NCBI GenBank assembly: GCA_026545225.1
Contig: CM048849.1
Span: 26,608,836 to 26,672,835, forward strand
DNA: 64,000 nucleotides
Direction of reading: 5' to 3'
From: Cornus controversa
Taxonomy: Eukaryota; Streptophyta; Magnoliopsida; Cornales; Cornaceae
Below, in pieces: positions 46,181-59,216 of this stretch. Under the pieces are notes generated by a model that did no database searches, had not been told where the DNA came from, and worked only from the letters and a program-made list of their open reading frames with translations. The translations under genes and the position numbers were made by a program. The first letter of the stretch is position 1; every line of letters begins with the position of its first letter.

Positions 46181-48209
46181 TTACAAGGAGTTAATCGTCT
46201 GTTGTTGTTGTTGGGCATTGCGTTTCTGTTCTGCCTTGTATTGCTGCATCTCAGGAATCCTTTCCGATTGTTCCTGCATCATTTGAGACTGATCCTTCAT
46301 CTTTTGTTGCATCATTTGACTTTGTTCTTGTAGATGGTGTTGCATGGTCTGAGTTCGCTCTTGCAATTGTGCCTTCAACTGATTAGCTCTTTGTCTAGCC
46401 TCTACAACCTCAACTTGACGATGTTGTGAGAGGGTGGTGGGTGCCTGGCCATGTCCAAGACCATTAAAGTATCCTGATCTCTGACCAATTGCTTGGGAGA
46501 AGGTTTCAGTTGGGGTCATTAACACCAATTCTGATTCAGATGATTCATTAGATATAGGACATTGTAGATTCTGGATCATCTTTGCCTACAAGTGTGAAAT
46601 ACAAGGGATGATCAAAAACTTAATGTATGTACAAATATATTATATTAACTTATTGTATATACAAGGGATGATCCTATGTACATTTAATGTGATTTACTAA
46701 AATCTTAGATGGCGCATAACTGATATTTTTAATAATGACAGGACAATGAGATTATTCAACCAAAAATTAAACAGTTTTGAAGCTTTTGTTTAAGTTTTAG
46801 ACTTACATGCAACTGCTCACATTGTGGTGTCATCCATGTCCTTATGCTCTCTCGAAAGTGTGTTGTTTGTAGAAAGTCACTAAATCAGGCTTCTCCTCAG
46901 TCTCCTAGTTTCTTTGTTTCATTTAAAATAATTCTAAGTTAGAATATATAAATTTTACATTATAACTACTAAGAACATAAGACATACAAGTTAACAAACC
47001 ATATCATATTGATGTCTCACAAAAGGTTTTAAGCCACCACAATGATTTATTTTCATCATCTTCCTATTTGATGTGTTTGTCATACTCTTTTTCTACACAC
47101 AAATTTACAAAAGAATTATGAAAACTTTAAAGTACAAAACATATAAAATATAAGTAAATAAATGAGTGAGTTCATACCAAAAATGTATCCTTAAGAAATA
47201 TGTCACAAACGACCTACCAATCCTCAATTCTAACTCTTTCACAAGGATGGCGCCGTGCCTCTGAGACATCACCATTGAAAGACTTAAAATACTTATGCAA
47301 GTCTTACTTCCATGATTTGAACCTATCACCAAAGAATGCGTATATGCCTTTCCGAATTTCAGTGACATTCGTCTCGTCCATCTGTATCTCAAACTTACTC
47401 TAAAATAATGTTGAAATCACACACATCATATATTAGTTTTCAAGTAGTTGAATAATAAATATAAATATAAAATAAAATATTAGAGTAAAGACCAATTACC
47501 ATTAATTCTCGATATAGCACATCCTTAGTAGTCTCATCCACACATGACCAAGTCCCACAAGTGATAGGTGCACGTCTATGACATATTACACCAACTTCAG
47601 TTCCAATGTTCTTTGCCCAACCAGCCACTGGCCTATACTGCCCCTTACGAAAAATAACAACACGTTTAGGACCATTATTTTCTAAATATGTAGAGAGTCC
47701 AACTCCTCGTATCCTACCAGGTTTTTTCCTTGACCTGGAAGGAGCTGTAATAATGACAATAATCAAAATGATTGATAGTAATATATTTTCTTAAATGTGA
47801 CATATTTCATTGAGAAATTAATAGGAAAAAACATAAAAGCACTTACAAAGAATTAAAAAGTGTAAATATTACTTGAACCAGTTGGGTCAATTTCAGCAAC
47901 CGATATAGGTAAACGTGTGGTAGTGGAAACAGAAGTCGATGTAGCACTAGGAACGTGGACATTAGTGCTTGTGGGAGTGGGCATGGGCGTGAGTGTGGGA
48001 AGAAGACTCGAAGTGGGACTAGGAATGGGAACTTCAGTGCTTGTGGGAGTGGGAATGGGAGTGGACAAGGGAACAATACTCGGAGTCAGACTATAAGTGG
48101 GGACATTATTGCCTGTAGGCATGGACTTGGATGCACTAACTAAAGAGGAGTAGCTAGCTGCTGCATGATTGCGATTAACTATACGCTTACGTTGTCCAGG
48201 TCCAGTCAT
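46181..48209 (-). pseudogene. TNPA-like (Ptta/En/Spm) gene of the CACTA element
   Basis: A six-exon model on the - strand: 48209 to about 47873, 47744-47500, 47399-47178, 47092-47000, 46904-46807 and 46585-46181, all GT-AG. It starts MTGPGQRKRIVNRN, then has a low-complexity P/T/S-rich stretch. The core matches the plant Ptta/En/Spm transposase family from memory (PKRVVIFRKGQYRPVAGW, GTEVGVICHRRAPI, FEIQMDETNVTEIRKGIY). The last exon is a Q/M-rich coiled coil (QSQMMQEQSERIPEMQQY). Such proteins bind the subterminal repeats. It is decayed: the third exon has in-frame TAA and TAG, and the fifth has TGA codons. No transposase partner gene is seen. Confidence 0.7.
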
Positions 48210-48249
48210 GTTACCTATGACAACATAGTTGCTACATGAATGCTTCAAA

Positions 48250-50564
48250 ATTTCAAAATAACATATAAAAGAATTACGAAAAAAATAATAATATATATAT
48301 CAACATCAGGATATATTCCCCATCTCCTCTTTCTGATGAAAATCCATTCATTTTGGTATAAAAGATGCTAAACTGACTAACATAACCCACAAAGATATCC
48401 AAAAGAGTATATAAATCCATCAACTTGATTGATCCATTGCTGCTTCCAAGAGCATGTTTGAATAATTAATGCTAAAATCTAATTTGAAAGGGCTTAACTT
48501 CCACATAATTTGATCATGATGATAGTAGCACAAATTAAAGCATTTAAGCATAGTTTTTAACAACTCCCCTAACTTTCAACTAGTGCATGCATGAATCACT
48601 CAAAGCTAGCCTTCCATCACAACCTTGCCATATAAAAAACTGAATATTCCTCGAAATTTTTTATCTTCCAAATATTCTTCCAATATACTGAAAAGTGTTG
48701 AGAAGAACAATTGAGATGATAACACACTAACCACAATTACAATGCAACTTTTATTGCATCGAATTCAAATAAAAATAACTTCCAATAATAACTAGAGCAA
48801 TTAACAGGCAAATTAGACAGAAAAAAACAATCTAAGATGGAATGAATCCCCCTTATTTAGTAAAAGAAATTGAGAACTCATATATTTCTTGTGAAATATA
48901 ACAATCCTAAGAATTCCAATTATTAAATAAGCAAAGATCCAATGTCAATTTGTAATCTTATATCGCTAGATGCAAATTGTTATCACCCAGTTGACACTAA
49001 AACATTGGGTGCATTAAAAAAAATTATGAACTATACATCTATACCTTAGACAATAAGAATCAAGCAGTGGGACAGTTTCAATGTCTTTATTAGTATTGGT
49101 AGAACACAATTGTTGGTTATTATAACCGAAATGAAACAACCAAATAAAAACAAGTAAAAAAAAATCAGAATACCCAGTAAAGAGAGAAAAAAGTTTCATT
49201 AAGATCAAATCTATTAAGAATTATATAAAAAAATCCGAATTATAGTTCTAATATAACCCACCCCTCTCAGCTTTATAAGTAAAGATGCATTACAACAGAC
49301 CTTAATGGTTCAAACCACAATAAGAGACTGGATTTTTGCCATTGTTTGGCAGAGCTATAAGGTAGGTTCAACCTAGTTCCATTCTAGCAATTCCTTATGC
49401 TAAGGTGGAATCATTTAGATCGAGTTTTAAAGAGTACCCAAAGGTTATTCTAAACAGCCATCGTATCCATTCTAATTAACTTAACACATATATTAAATGT
49501 AGTCTATTTAACAACATATAGAAAAAGTATTTACCTAGTCATTTATTTGTTTTATGGTGTATGAGTAGTATTCGCTGTTTAAATGGAGATGTGCCTAGTC
49601 CAATGCACTATTGTGTTAATGGTTTTAGTGTCCAGATTGGGTGGTACTTTGGCTTTCATTGCTGCAATACTCTGTTGGGAAGCTGTAAACTTAGATCTTG
49701 GTTGGTATGATATATTGTATTGCCTTTTGATGGTTTAGTTCCCTATCTTGTTATATTTTGATGGAGGGTGTAGTAGTCCTCTGTCATGTTACCTGTGACA
49801 ATATAACTGTTACATTAATGCTTTTGTTTTCCAAGATAACATATGAAAGAATTAGGAGAAAAAATAAAGCAACAAAGAAGGTATTCTAATTTAGAAAGTA
49901 CTGAATCTGAAATATATTTTTAAAGAATCACAATAATTATTGCTTGAGAGATAACAAAGGAATTTGATAAAGAATGAATCTAAAAAATAAAAATTTATCT
50001 ATAAGCAGAGTTAAGATGAAAAGGAACGATATTTCTCAGAACTTACGAAAATACTTTGGTAAGATGTTTACAAAACTTAGGAGAGAAGAAGAGTACTATT
50101 GTCTTGCATTAGTTCTTTAATAATTTTCTCTATTACTGTCACAGAAAATTCTTCGAAAACCTTCACACAAAAAAGAGAGGATTCTCATTTTCTAAAGATC
50201 ATTGGATGAAGGTCAATTCTGAAGGCTTTTAGAGTTTGATTATAACCTGGTAGACTTGATAGTTATAAAACATGGATTCCTCAATTTGAACACTAATGTC
50301 AAGAGACAACTTGAATGTCCCTAATCTTGACATGTTTTGGTGATCGTATACATTTTTAACTTAACAAGTTCTAACTGCAAAAAATTATAGTTTAAGGGTT
50401 ATGTGCTACAAAACAATAGTGGAGGACTTAATTACAATTAAGCCTTAAGAAAAATTCTCTTTAATATAATTAGCATAGTATTTAAAGAATCAGTCAAATT
50501 AATCGGTCTGGTCATCCAAAATATGTTAAGGAAGAGAATAATAAAACTAGGAATCCAATATATA

Positions 50565-50606
<42 letters not shown>

Positions 50607-53154
50607 GAAAATCAATTTTATATATTCAACACCAAATATTTTGTTATATTCTGAAAAATTCCAAAATAGAACCAAACACATTCTTGAAAGCCTAAACACC
50701 AAATTAAAACCTCAAAATTCCCTAATTATAAATCAAATTCCCAATATAGAGTGAGAGATCTTACCAGTGATAGGAAGCTCGAGTGAAAGAATAACGAATA
50801 AGATAGGCAAATGGCCAGCAACAAGTTGGAGGCTATTTTTCTCTGATATGGAAGAAAGAGCGTGTTACTGAGAGAGCGTGAGAGAATAAGAAAGAGTGTG
50901 AGAGAATAAGAGAGGCGAGTGAGAGCTATTACCAGTGATCTCGGTGTCTTACTTGATAGAAGAGAAAATGAGAAACGTGAAAGTCGCTTGGTGTCCTAAT
51001 AGAAAACCTCATTTAATTTTCTTCTTGATCAATGAGAGAAAAGCTTTCTAGGCGCGAAATTTTGGCGGTTCATGAAAGTTCAAAAAAAAAAACGAATTTA
51101 ACAAACAAAAAATAAAATGTTAAATGTAAAACCCTTATTGCAAATATTTCTAGTATAATTTTTTGAAAAACATTTTATAAACTATTTAAACTATTTTAAT
51201 TATTTAAGTAAAGTATTTTGTTAAATAGTATGATATGTATTGTAATAAGTATCATAGAAATCAAACTAATTTCCAAATATTTAAGTGAATTAATTTAAAA
51301 AATAAACAATTATAAACGGTTATTATATGCAATCCTATTTTCAATATATGGTTTCTATTAATTTAAAATTTTAGTTGCTATATATATGATGGGTAAATTT
51401 TATAGAAAATATATTTTTATATAAAAAAACAAACGTTTAAAAGAAATAAAAAAATTCATCTTCAAAATTATTTACATCAATTAGAACACTCACTCACCAA
51501 TACACTAATTGATAAAGAAACTCATCTTAATGTTTATTAATGTTTTTATATTTGGGTTTTTTGACTTATTTAATAAATATGAGACTAATAAACTTAGTAT
51601 TCTCTCTTTTGTGATAGCTAGGGCTGCAACTTGGGTGAGTTGGAAGTACAATTCGGGATCAACCTGACATCTGAAATGTTCAATCCTAAGCTAACCTTCA
51701 ACCCTAACTACCCAACCCAAGCCCAACTCATCCTTGAATTTTTAAACTTAGGTTTGCCGCACGAGTTGGGATTTCGGATTAGAAATTTAGGTTAATTCAG
51801 GTTGCTCACGTGGCTAAACTCAACACTAAAAATTTGTTGTGATCTTGAGCTCGTTTCAGATTAGATTACTCCTAAAAAAATTAAAAAAAAAATTACAAAA
51901 AATTCTTAAGAAATTAATTCTCCAAAGCATTAACATACAATAATTTATTATTTAAACAAAGGAAGTTGAAAAGAAAAAGGTGATCACAATTTGAACATTA
52001 TATATAATATATTTAAAATAAAAATTATATAAAAATAAAATTAAAAATTGGGTTCGGGTTGTTGACACCTCAACCCCAACTTAACCCAAGAAGTCTGTGG
52101 CTGTTCTTTTTTGCTATGGAAGAGAGAGTGTCTAACTGAGACATCGAGAGAACAAGAGAGAGCATGAGATAATAAGAGAAGCGAATGAGAGCTCTTACTC
52201 TTGCCAGAGATCGAATTTGGTTTTCTTTGTCTATAGAAGAGAGTGCATGTTACTTACAAGCTTTTCAGGGATGAAACTCAATGTATGTAATTAAAAAAAA
52301 GGTTAAATGTAAAAACCTTATTGCAAATTTTTTTAGTACAATTTTTTGAAGAATATTTTTATAAGCTATTTAAATAGTTAAGTAAATTAATTTGTTAGAT
52401 AGGATGATACAAACCATAAGTATCATAAAATCAAACTAATTTTCATATTGTTAGGAAAATTAATTTAAATAATAAATCATTATAAACTCTAATTACACGC
52501 AATGTTATTTTTAATATATGGTTTCAATGAATTTAAAATTTTAGATTCTATATATGATGGGTAAATTTGATAGAAAATATTCTTCAACTAGTGCATGCAT
52601 GAATCACTCGAAGCTAGCCTTCCATGACAACCTTGCCATATAAAAATGGCCGAGTTGTCGACAGTGAGAATGGCCGATTGCAGGTCAAAGAGTCAAAGAA
52701 AATGGATGATCACAGGTCACAGGTCTTCGAGTCATCATGAAATCTAGGGCTTCTTAGTTCTTCGAATGGGGCTTCGAGTATATGGATCGTTCCCAATTCT
52801 ACTGATTCTACTCTGTTTCTACAAAAAGAATGATCCATATACGATTTAACTCATTTTTAGCATTTTGGATCGTAGAATTGTACGATTCTATGATCCAAAT
52901 CGCGATTTTGACAACCTTGCTAATAGAGTGATATATGTGAACTATTAAATCCTGACAGGAAAAAGAAATAGTTATATGCTTTCTATACTAATTTGCAATC
53001 AAATACTAATATCATATGAACATATGGTTTTCATCTAGAATATCAGCCCCCACTTTTACCATAGCCATTCCAAAAGATTGTGATTTGATATTGGCACTCA
53101 AAAAAAAATTACAACATGTGAATATAATCATAATTTTGGGTTCATGTGAGGGAG

Positions 53155-53188
<34 letters not shown>

Positions 53189-53207
53189 TATATATACATA
53201 TATATAT

Positions 53208-53241
<34 letters not shown>

Positions 53242-53396
53242 GAATTTATTTATATATAGTTCAAAACTTCCATGACTTCACTTCTTGGACTAATTTCAAG
53301 AACTAATATGTAAATCAGTTAAATTACTTGGTCTGGTCATCCAAAAAATGTTGAAGAAGAGAATAATAAAACAGAGAATCCAATATGTCTATGTGC

Positions 53397-53448
<52 letters not shown>

Positions 53449-53973
53449 GAAAGTAATTTTATATATTCAACACCAAATGATTTGCTATATTTTGACAAAT
53501 TTCAAAATAGACCCAAACTCATTTTTGAAACCCTAAACACCAAATTACAAACTCAAAATCTCCTAATCATAAGTCTAATCTCCAATATAGAGTGAGAGAT
53601 TACTAGTGATAGAGAGGTCAAGTGAAAGATTGAAGATTAAGATAGGCGAATGGACATCAAAACATCTAGGGCTGTTTCTCTGCTATGGAAGGTCGAGTGT
53701 TTAACTAAGACAGTGCGAGAGAAAAAAGGATAGCGTGAGAGAATAAAAGAGATGAGTGAGAGCTCATACTAGTGATCAGATTTGGTTTGCTAATCTCTTT
53801 TGAAATTAATTTTTTTGGATCAATTATATTCTTTTTGGATCAGGTTAATAACAATCTGGATATAGATTTTATTATATATAATCCATCGGGTTATCAAATT
53901 TCCTATCTCTTATTGGATTCAGATCAGGCTTGATCCAATCCAAATTTGATCTATTTCAAGCCTATATATATAT

Positions 53974-54008
<35 letters not shown>

Positions 54009-55090
54009 TTGGTAAATATCGTCATCTTAGTTTTCTTTATTAATATTCCTATATTTGGTTTTGCTGACTTGGTTTTTTTTATTAATGTTTATACATTTAG
54101 TTTCGCTGAATTGTGTCTAATTGCTTATGCCTAAGTCCTCTCCATGGTGACACCAATTTAAATTTTATTTCTGTCTTTTAGAAAACATATATTATTGTTC
54201 CCCTTTACTTCAATCGATTACTATTTTCTATTCTTTGACATAGGTAGGATTATTATTTTATATTATTTGACATATACATTAATAGATTTATATCTCTAAA
54301 AATTAAAATCATGAAATTACTTGTAACATCATAAAGTACTTTTACTTCAAATTCTTCACTTAATTACTCAACATTTAGTAAGCATTCATTATTAAGAAGA
54401 GTAGGGTCCTAAAATTATAGGATTGGTTGTTGGTATATGATATAGCAAAAGTGTTGATCGATAAATTTTTAATAGAAATTCTAAAAAATGTTTGCTATCC
54501 CTTTTTTTTTCCTTTTTGACTTTTCTTAATGACAAGGAAAGAAATTTAAAAAGGGTCGGAATTAAGAAAATGTCATTTTAGAGTTTTACCAACAATTAAT
54601 TTGCTTGTGTGGGTGGGAATCCACTATTTTCTTACTCCTTATGTAAGGAATTACAAAAACAAAACAAAAAAAAAGAAAAAAAAAATGGTGAATTAGGGAA
54701 GTTTGGTCATGAATGAAATATGAACCGGAGATTGAACCTTGTTATACCATAGAACAAGACATTTTTGTTATCTCTTGAGATATATTGGCAGTTGTAGATC
54801 GTTCATTTGACTAGAATACACGATCGAGTAAATTGAGTAATTAATGTGAATTTCTCTAATAAGGAAAAAATTATATTAAAACAATTACCTAAAAATAAGT
54901 CTATCTTTCCACTATAAGATATAATATTTTTTATTATATCAAAAGAATTGTTACTTGATAAATTTCTTATGTAGTAAGAAATTTCCCCAATCCCTATCTT
55001 TTTGCAAAATATTTCGTAGTGTTATTATCATCATCTAACAAAAATAATAAATGTAATTATTTAATTTTAAATTTTTTGACAAGAAAATAA
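48250..55090. repeat. CACTA 5' region with duplicated blocks
   Basis: No gene is seen in ~6.8 kb. A block with 'ggtctggtcatccaaaa', a (TA)n run, 'ttcaacaccaaat', 'ccaatatagagtgagagat' and 'aagataggc.aatgg' occurs at about 50480-50960 and 53300-53790. A shorter version of its 'gagagaataagagag' tail is at about 52110-52230. The following block ('taaatgtaaaa.ccttattgc' to 'tatgatgggtaaatt') occurs at about 51110-51410 and 52290-52580. 'tagtgcatgcatgaatcact' occurs at 48575 and 52585. The array probably arose by repeated duplication of the element's promoter-side region. Confidence 0.7.
53155..53243. repeat. Microsatellite cluster (CG/CA/TA)
   Basis: Alternating (GC)n, (CA)n, (TA)n, (CA)n and (TA)n runs. 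Related pure runs are (TA)n at 50572-50603 and 53399-53446 and (CA)n at 53972-54005. They explain the spurious ORFs here. All lie inside the CACTA element, where such runs also mark the duplicated 5' blocks. Confidence 0.85.
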
Positions 55091-55129
55091 TGAAATTATT
55101 TAAAGCAATTGACACGAATAAAAATTTGC

Positions 55130-55794
55130 GGGGAAAGAGATTGATTTAGCCAAGAAAAAAAAAATCTGCCATAAAATATCTTCATGGCAAAAGAATTAAT
55201 AATCACCACAAATAAGAGTTTGTGGCAAAAATAACATTTGGCCACAATGGCTAAAAGTTGTGGCAAAATAGACTTTTTAGCCACAAAAAACAAATCATCG
55301 CAAATTAATAAAAAGATCTGCCACGGAATTAGTTACATGGCAAAAGAATAAAGAATTGCCATAGAAACAAATTCGTGGCAAAAAACAGATTTCGTCACAA
55401 TGATTAGAAATTCGTGGTGAAAGAAAAACTTTAGCCACAAATATAACATTGTCGCAAATTTTTAAAAGATCTGCTACAAAAAGAATTTTGTGGCAAATAA
55501 TAAATAATCGCCACAGAAAATATTTCGTGGCAACAATTAATTTGTCGTGGAAAAATTGACATTTTGCCATCAATATTTATGTTGTTGTTAATATTCGTGG
55601 AAAAACCAATTCTCGCATAATGGAGGGAGAGGAAAAAATGGCAGGAAAGGATTTCGCCACGAAAAAGTTAATTCGTGGCGAGTTATAACATTTAGCCACA
55701 AAAGTTTATTTTTGTGGTAAAATTACTCTTTTCTGTCACGATTTTTTACTCATGACAAATATTTTCGTGGTAAAAAACCAAATTTGTTGTATTG
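55130..55794. repeat. Right subterminal region of the CACTA element
   Basis: Dense 'gccacaa' / 'ttcgtggcaa' words in both orientations (for example near 55200, 55250, 55375, 55500, 55530, 55675 and 55700), matching those at the left end. The ORFs at 55096-55573 simply translate these repeats. The terminus is caaatttgttgtattg. Confidence 0.8.
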
Positions 55795-55796
55795 TA

Positions 55797-56303
55797 CCTA
55801 TCAGAACTCTACAGTTAAGCGTGCTTGGCTAGAAGTAGTACTAGGATAGGTAACTTCCTGGGAAATCTCTAGTCGGGGTAGCTAACAGCGGATAATATTG
55901 TGTCGGGTGTGGTGTGGGCATCACAAATGGTATCAAATCCAGAGTCCAACCAGAAGTGCCAATGAGGATGTTGAGCCCCCAAGGGGGTAGATTGTGACAA
56001 CCTCAATGGGCGGGTGTTGTGTGGGCATGTATGAGGCACTGAGCGAGCTACCACACTAGTAGGTTATGGGTGTCACGATCCCATAACACCTGGACCTGTG
56101 AAGGGGAAGTGCTATATGTATATTCATCACCCTTCTATGAGACAACGCGTTTTAAAGTCGTGATGGTCATGAACCCATCAAAACTCTGTAGTTAAGTGTA
56201 CTTAGATGAGAGTAGTACCAGGATGAGTGACCCCCTAGGAAGTCTCTTCTCTGGGGGAGCCAAAATCTGACAATATTGTATAGGGTGGGGTGGGAGCATT
56301 ACA
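55797..56303 (+). mobile_element. Second Cassandra TRIM copy (incomplete)
   Basis: It starts inside a 5' LTR at the 5S-like segment (tatcagaactctacagttaa, gcgtgcttgg), immediately after the CACTA terminus. It then has the PBS-like tggtatcaaatcc near 55929, a short spacer, a purine-rich stretch (cccaagggggtaga) and a full 3' LTR, 55993-56303, beginning TGTGACAACC and ending GCATTACA. The same family as 10304-10961. It is non-coding. Confidence 0.82.
56155..56245 (+). promoter_or_regulatory. 5S-rRNA-like region in the Cassandra 3' LTR
   Basis: The text runs gtcatgaacccatcaaaact, tagttaagtgtactta, gagagtagtaccaggatgag and tgaccccct. It keeps the A box, intermediate element and C box order of plant 5S rRNA with substitutions. 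Inside a Cassandra LTR, this is a probable pol III promoter relic, not a rRNA gene. Confidence 0.75.
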
Positions 56304-56892
56304 TCGCCCGTCCAAAAATCATTGGGTTGATATTAGTGAAATAACAGATTAATTTCTTCATCGATAATTATAACTATAAAGTCTTAGGAAAATAAAATTA
56401 ATGATACTTGCAAGAAAATTAGACAACAATTAAATTATTTTTTCTTTGTACCATTTGCATGTTCTTTCATGGAACTGCACATATATTATACCACATGAAA
56501 ACACACTAGTTGCATATCCTAATTGCTTCAACTTCATGGATAGCTTGTAACAAGTTTTATGGCACTTGTATCGGCCATCTAGGATCAGTACAGCTACATA
56601 AGAAAATAGAACAAAATCTTGCCATCACCGACCTCAAGTTTTTGACTTTCTCAACCAATGAATGTACTTGCATTCCTCTTTCCACAAGATACACACCTTT
56701 ATTTATCTAAGCCACTAGAAACCTATGACTTTTCAACGCCTTTTCAATGCCACAGGGTATGCCCAAGATGGACTGGACATCAAGGGAAGAGATGTACTGC
56801 ATCTCCCTAACTCTAAGTCGCTAGGAAGCACTATCGATATCATACTAAGAAATTAAAAAGTGGATGAGTTATCTATCTAAATATGAGCATTT
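56304..56892. other. Gene-free stretch
   Basis: AT-rich sequence between a Cassandra copy and a solo LTR. The 66-codon ORF at 56510-56710 has no recognisable motif. I see no element boundaries and no gene. Confidence 0.4.
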
Positions 56893-56897
56893 TAAGT

Positions 56898-58287
56898 TGA
56901 TGTTGTTTTAAAAGTGTAAAATAACTCGCAAGTGTACGAATCTATTAAAGTATAGATTGGCAAGAACGAGGTTGAACCCAAGGGAATGTTTTGAGAAGAA
57001 AAACTGATACAAATTCAAATTAATTTAAAACTAATCTAGTTTAAACAAAATTTTGTTGATTTGAGAGAGATTAAACTAACATGTAAATAAAATAACACAA
57101 TTAAAATCAGATAGAGAAAATAACTAAGGTTTCAGATTCCACCACCATTAAATTCATGAAGCTTCTAATATTCATTTATTAATTCCCAAATTTGGAGTAG
57201 CAATCAATAAATTAATCTATTGCTTACTCAAGATTTAACAATAAAGCACTATGAAAAATATATTAAAAAGGTAGATTTTCCTTCACTTCACTAGTGTAAA
57301 ATTCTAAGCATCTTATGTATCCAATTTAATGAAAAACATAAGATCAAAGATTATTGCTTTTAAGAAATACAAATCCAAGCTTAGATTAATTATAATACTT
57401 TCTAACTTCCACATATACATGATATAGATGGTGAAAGAATTATAAAATAATTAATCACAAGAAGCAAAAATCATAAGCAATTAAATCACACACATAAGAA
57501 TCAATTAATGAACAAAATAACTTCACTTCATTAATGGAGGTTTCCTCCTCAACCCTAGTTGAGGAGTTTAGTTACACATAGTAGAAGAAAAAGATAACAA
57601 AATAAAAGACATAATGAATAAATAAAACCCGGATTGTCTCTGTCTTCTCTGCCCTGGCCTCCACTTCTTTTTTCCCCCCAAAACGGCCTCCAATTCACCT
57701 CTTTATACCCCAAGAGAATACATAAAGTCCTAATCCAATTAGAAGATAAAGTCCTAATCCAATTAGGAAATAATTAGAGTTTTCCCGCAGCCCTAAATAG
57801 GTAGATTTTTATGCTGACTTTCGGCCCAAGTTTTGACCCAGTAGAAGTCCGATTTACGAAATTTTTGTGAAATACAAAAGTGTCCAGAATCGAATTTTGT
57901 TCAACCATCGCGAGAATTAAGTTGAATTGATGCTTAAAAATAAGACTTTAGGTCCAATTTCAAAAATTAGATTAAAATTGGATTTAGTGCAGAATTGGGC
58001 TTTAGGCCCATAATCTCCTTAAGTAGTTATAATTCTCTTGAACCTCTTCTTTGAGCTGATTTGAGTTAAAATGTGGAGTTGAATAGACCCATTAGATATA
58101 GGCTTCATATAACCTTCTTGAATATCATCTTTAAAAGCCCAAAATCATGATTTTATCTGAAATAATCATTAAGGCCCTGAAAAAGATAGAAAACACAAAA
58201 ATAAAGTAAAATCACATATAAACAATCACTAAGAGAATAAAATATGCAAATTAAGATGTTAGAATGCGTAACATTCAACGCCGATCA
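56898..58287 (-). mobile_element. Solo LTR related to the Athila-type element
   Basis: A 1,390 bp segment flanked by the perfect 5 bp TSD TAAGT (56893-56897 and 58288-58292). Read on the - strand it begins TGATCGGCGTTGAATGTTAC and follows the Athila-type LTR at 20565 through 'ttattctcttagtgat', 'cagggccttaatgattattt' and 'gggctttaggcccataat'-like text, then ends ACAACATCA. It is clearly more diverged than the two LTRs of the nested element, so it is older. No internal region. Confidence 0.85.
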
Positions 58288-58509
58288 TAAGTTCAGAAGG
58301 CAATCTTCTGAACTGCTTTTCTCTTTGAATTGTCAGATTGGGATACAACATCGATGAAAGAAGGCAGGAATCATCTAGTATAGTGGCTCTCGTGATGATG
58401 TTGATCCTGATGGAACGGGAAAAAATATCACATTCAAAAACAGTGTTAAAATAGGACTGAACAGAACATTAATAATGTAGCAATCTAAAGATAATCAAAT
58501 AAACAAATT

Positions 58510-58650
58510 ACGAAATATTGTATTACATTGTTTTTGGTTCTTTTAGTTAAGCCTTTTTTAACTTTGCAAAATCTAATTTGAGAGCTTTCTTGTAAGGTTC
58601 CTTCTGCTCCTCAGTCATTGATTCTCATTCCCTACAAGCTGCATTACCAG
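58510..58650 (-). pseudogene. HMG-box-like gene relic
   Basis: On the - strand the text reads GNAACRE, stop, ESMTEEQKEPYKKALKLDFAKLKKA, stop. The 'W.SMTEE(Q/E)K.PY..KA' pattern is that of the third helix of plant HMGB proteins; the expected Trp codon is a stop here (tga for tgg). More exon-like text may lie on both sides, for example the - strand near 58300-58400. It is probably a decayed HMGB copy interrupted by transposons. The identification rests on about 25 residues. Confidence 0.4.
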
Positions 58651-59216
58651 GGTCAGCACAATCACTAGGCAATTGAGGCAGTTGCCTAAGGCCTCACATT
58701 GATAATGTTCAGTAAAAGAGCCCCTTATAGATAAGATTTGTAGAGATAATGTTCAATAATAAAAGCCCCTTACAGATAAATATTAATAAAAAGACTCCAT
58801 ATAGATATGATTAGTTAGATTGTCAGTTAATCCAATTATAGGTTTTCATTTTTAGTGATAAAATAGATTGAATTGCACGTATATATTCTCTCCAAATTTT
58901 CAAATTGAATTGAACTAATTCATTATTTGATGGACTTTTACTTAATCTCTCTCTTTCCCACATCTTTTCTTATTCTTTTAAAATTATTCTAACTTGTTTT
59001 TTGGGTAAAATAAAATTTGTATAACTTGTTATTAAAAAGTTGATTCTTTTTGTAGACTCGATTTTTTTGGTTAATTAGTATAAAGATTCTAAATTATGTA
59101 GACTTAATTAATATTATTTATGTTAATATACTGAAATATATATATTTTTTTTTGAAAAAAAAAAATTCTCGCCATAGGCCTCAATATGTATAGAGCCCAG
59201 CCATGCCCATTGTTCA
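58645..59216. mobile_element. Possible hAT-type MITE
   Basis: The left edge reads cagggtcagcac, followed by ggcaattgaggcagttgcct and aaggcctca; the right edge reads ataggcctcaatatg, then gagcccagccatgccca. The paired 'aggcctca' blocks near both ends and the CAGGG start recall plant hAT non-autonomous families. I found no convincing 8 bp TSD, so the boundaries are tentative. Inside is only AT-rich DNA. Confidence 0.3.

Larger units (their letters stand above)
43472..55794 (-). mobile_element. CACTA (En/Spm-type) DNA transposon
   Basis: The left end is CACTACAACAAATTTG and the right end is the complement with one change (caaatttgttgtattg), giving terminal inverted repeats of about 16 bases that start with CACTA. 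Both subterminal regions (43490-44380 and 55130-55770) are packed with 'gccacaa' and 'cgtggcaa' words in both orientations, as expected for TNPA-binding repeats. A decayed TNPA-like gene lies inside on the - strand; no TNPD (tnp2) transposase is visible, so the element is non-autonomous. The flanking triplets, tgt and tac, do not match, so no TSD is evident; the right end abuts a partial Cassandra copy. Length 12.3 kb. Confidence 0.82.

Noticed and set aside
47955-48143. CGSGHGRE-repeat ORF on the + strand
   Set aside because: It is the antisense shadow of the P/T/S-rich part of the TNPA-like gene.
53012-53536. ORFs with HTHTHTYIYI-type protein
   Set aside because: Pure translation of CA/TA microsatellites.
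55096-55573. Two - strand ORFs rich in F, C and H
   Set aside because: They translate the CACTA subterminal repeats; no start context and no conserved domain.
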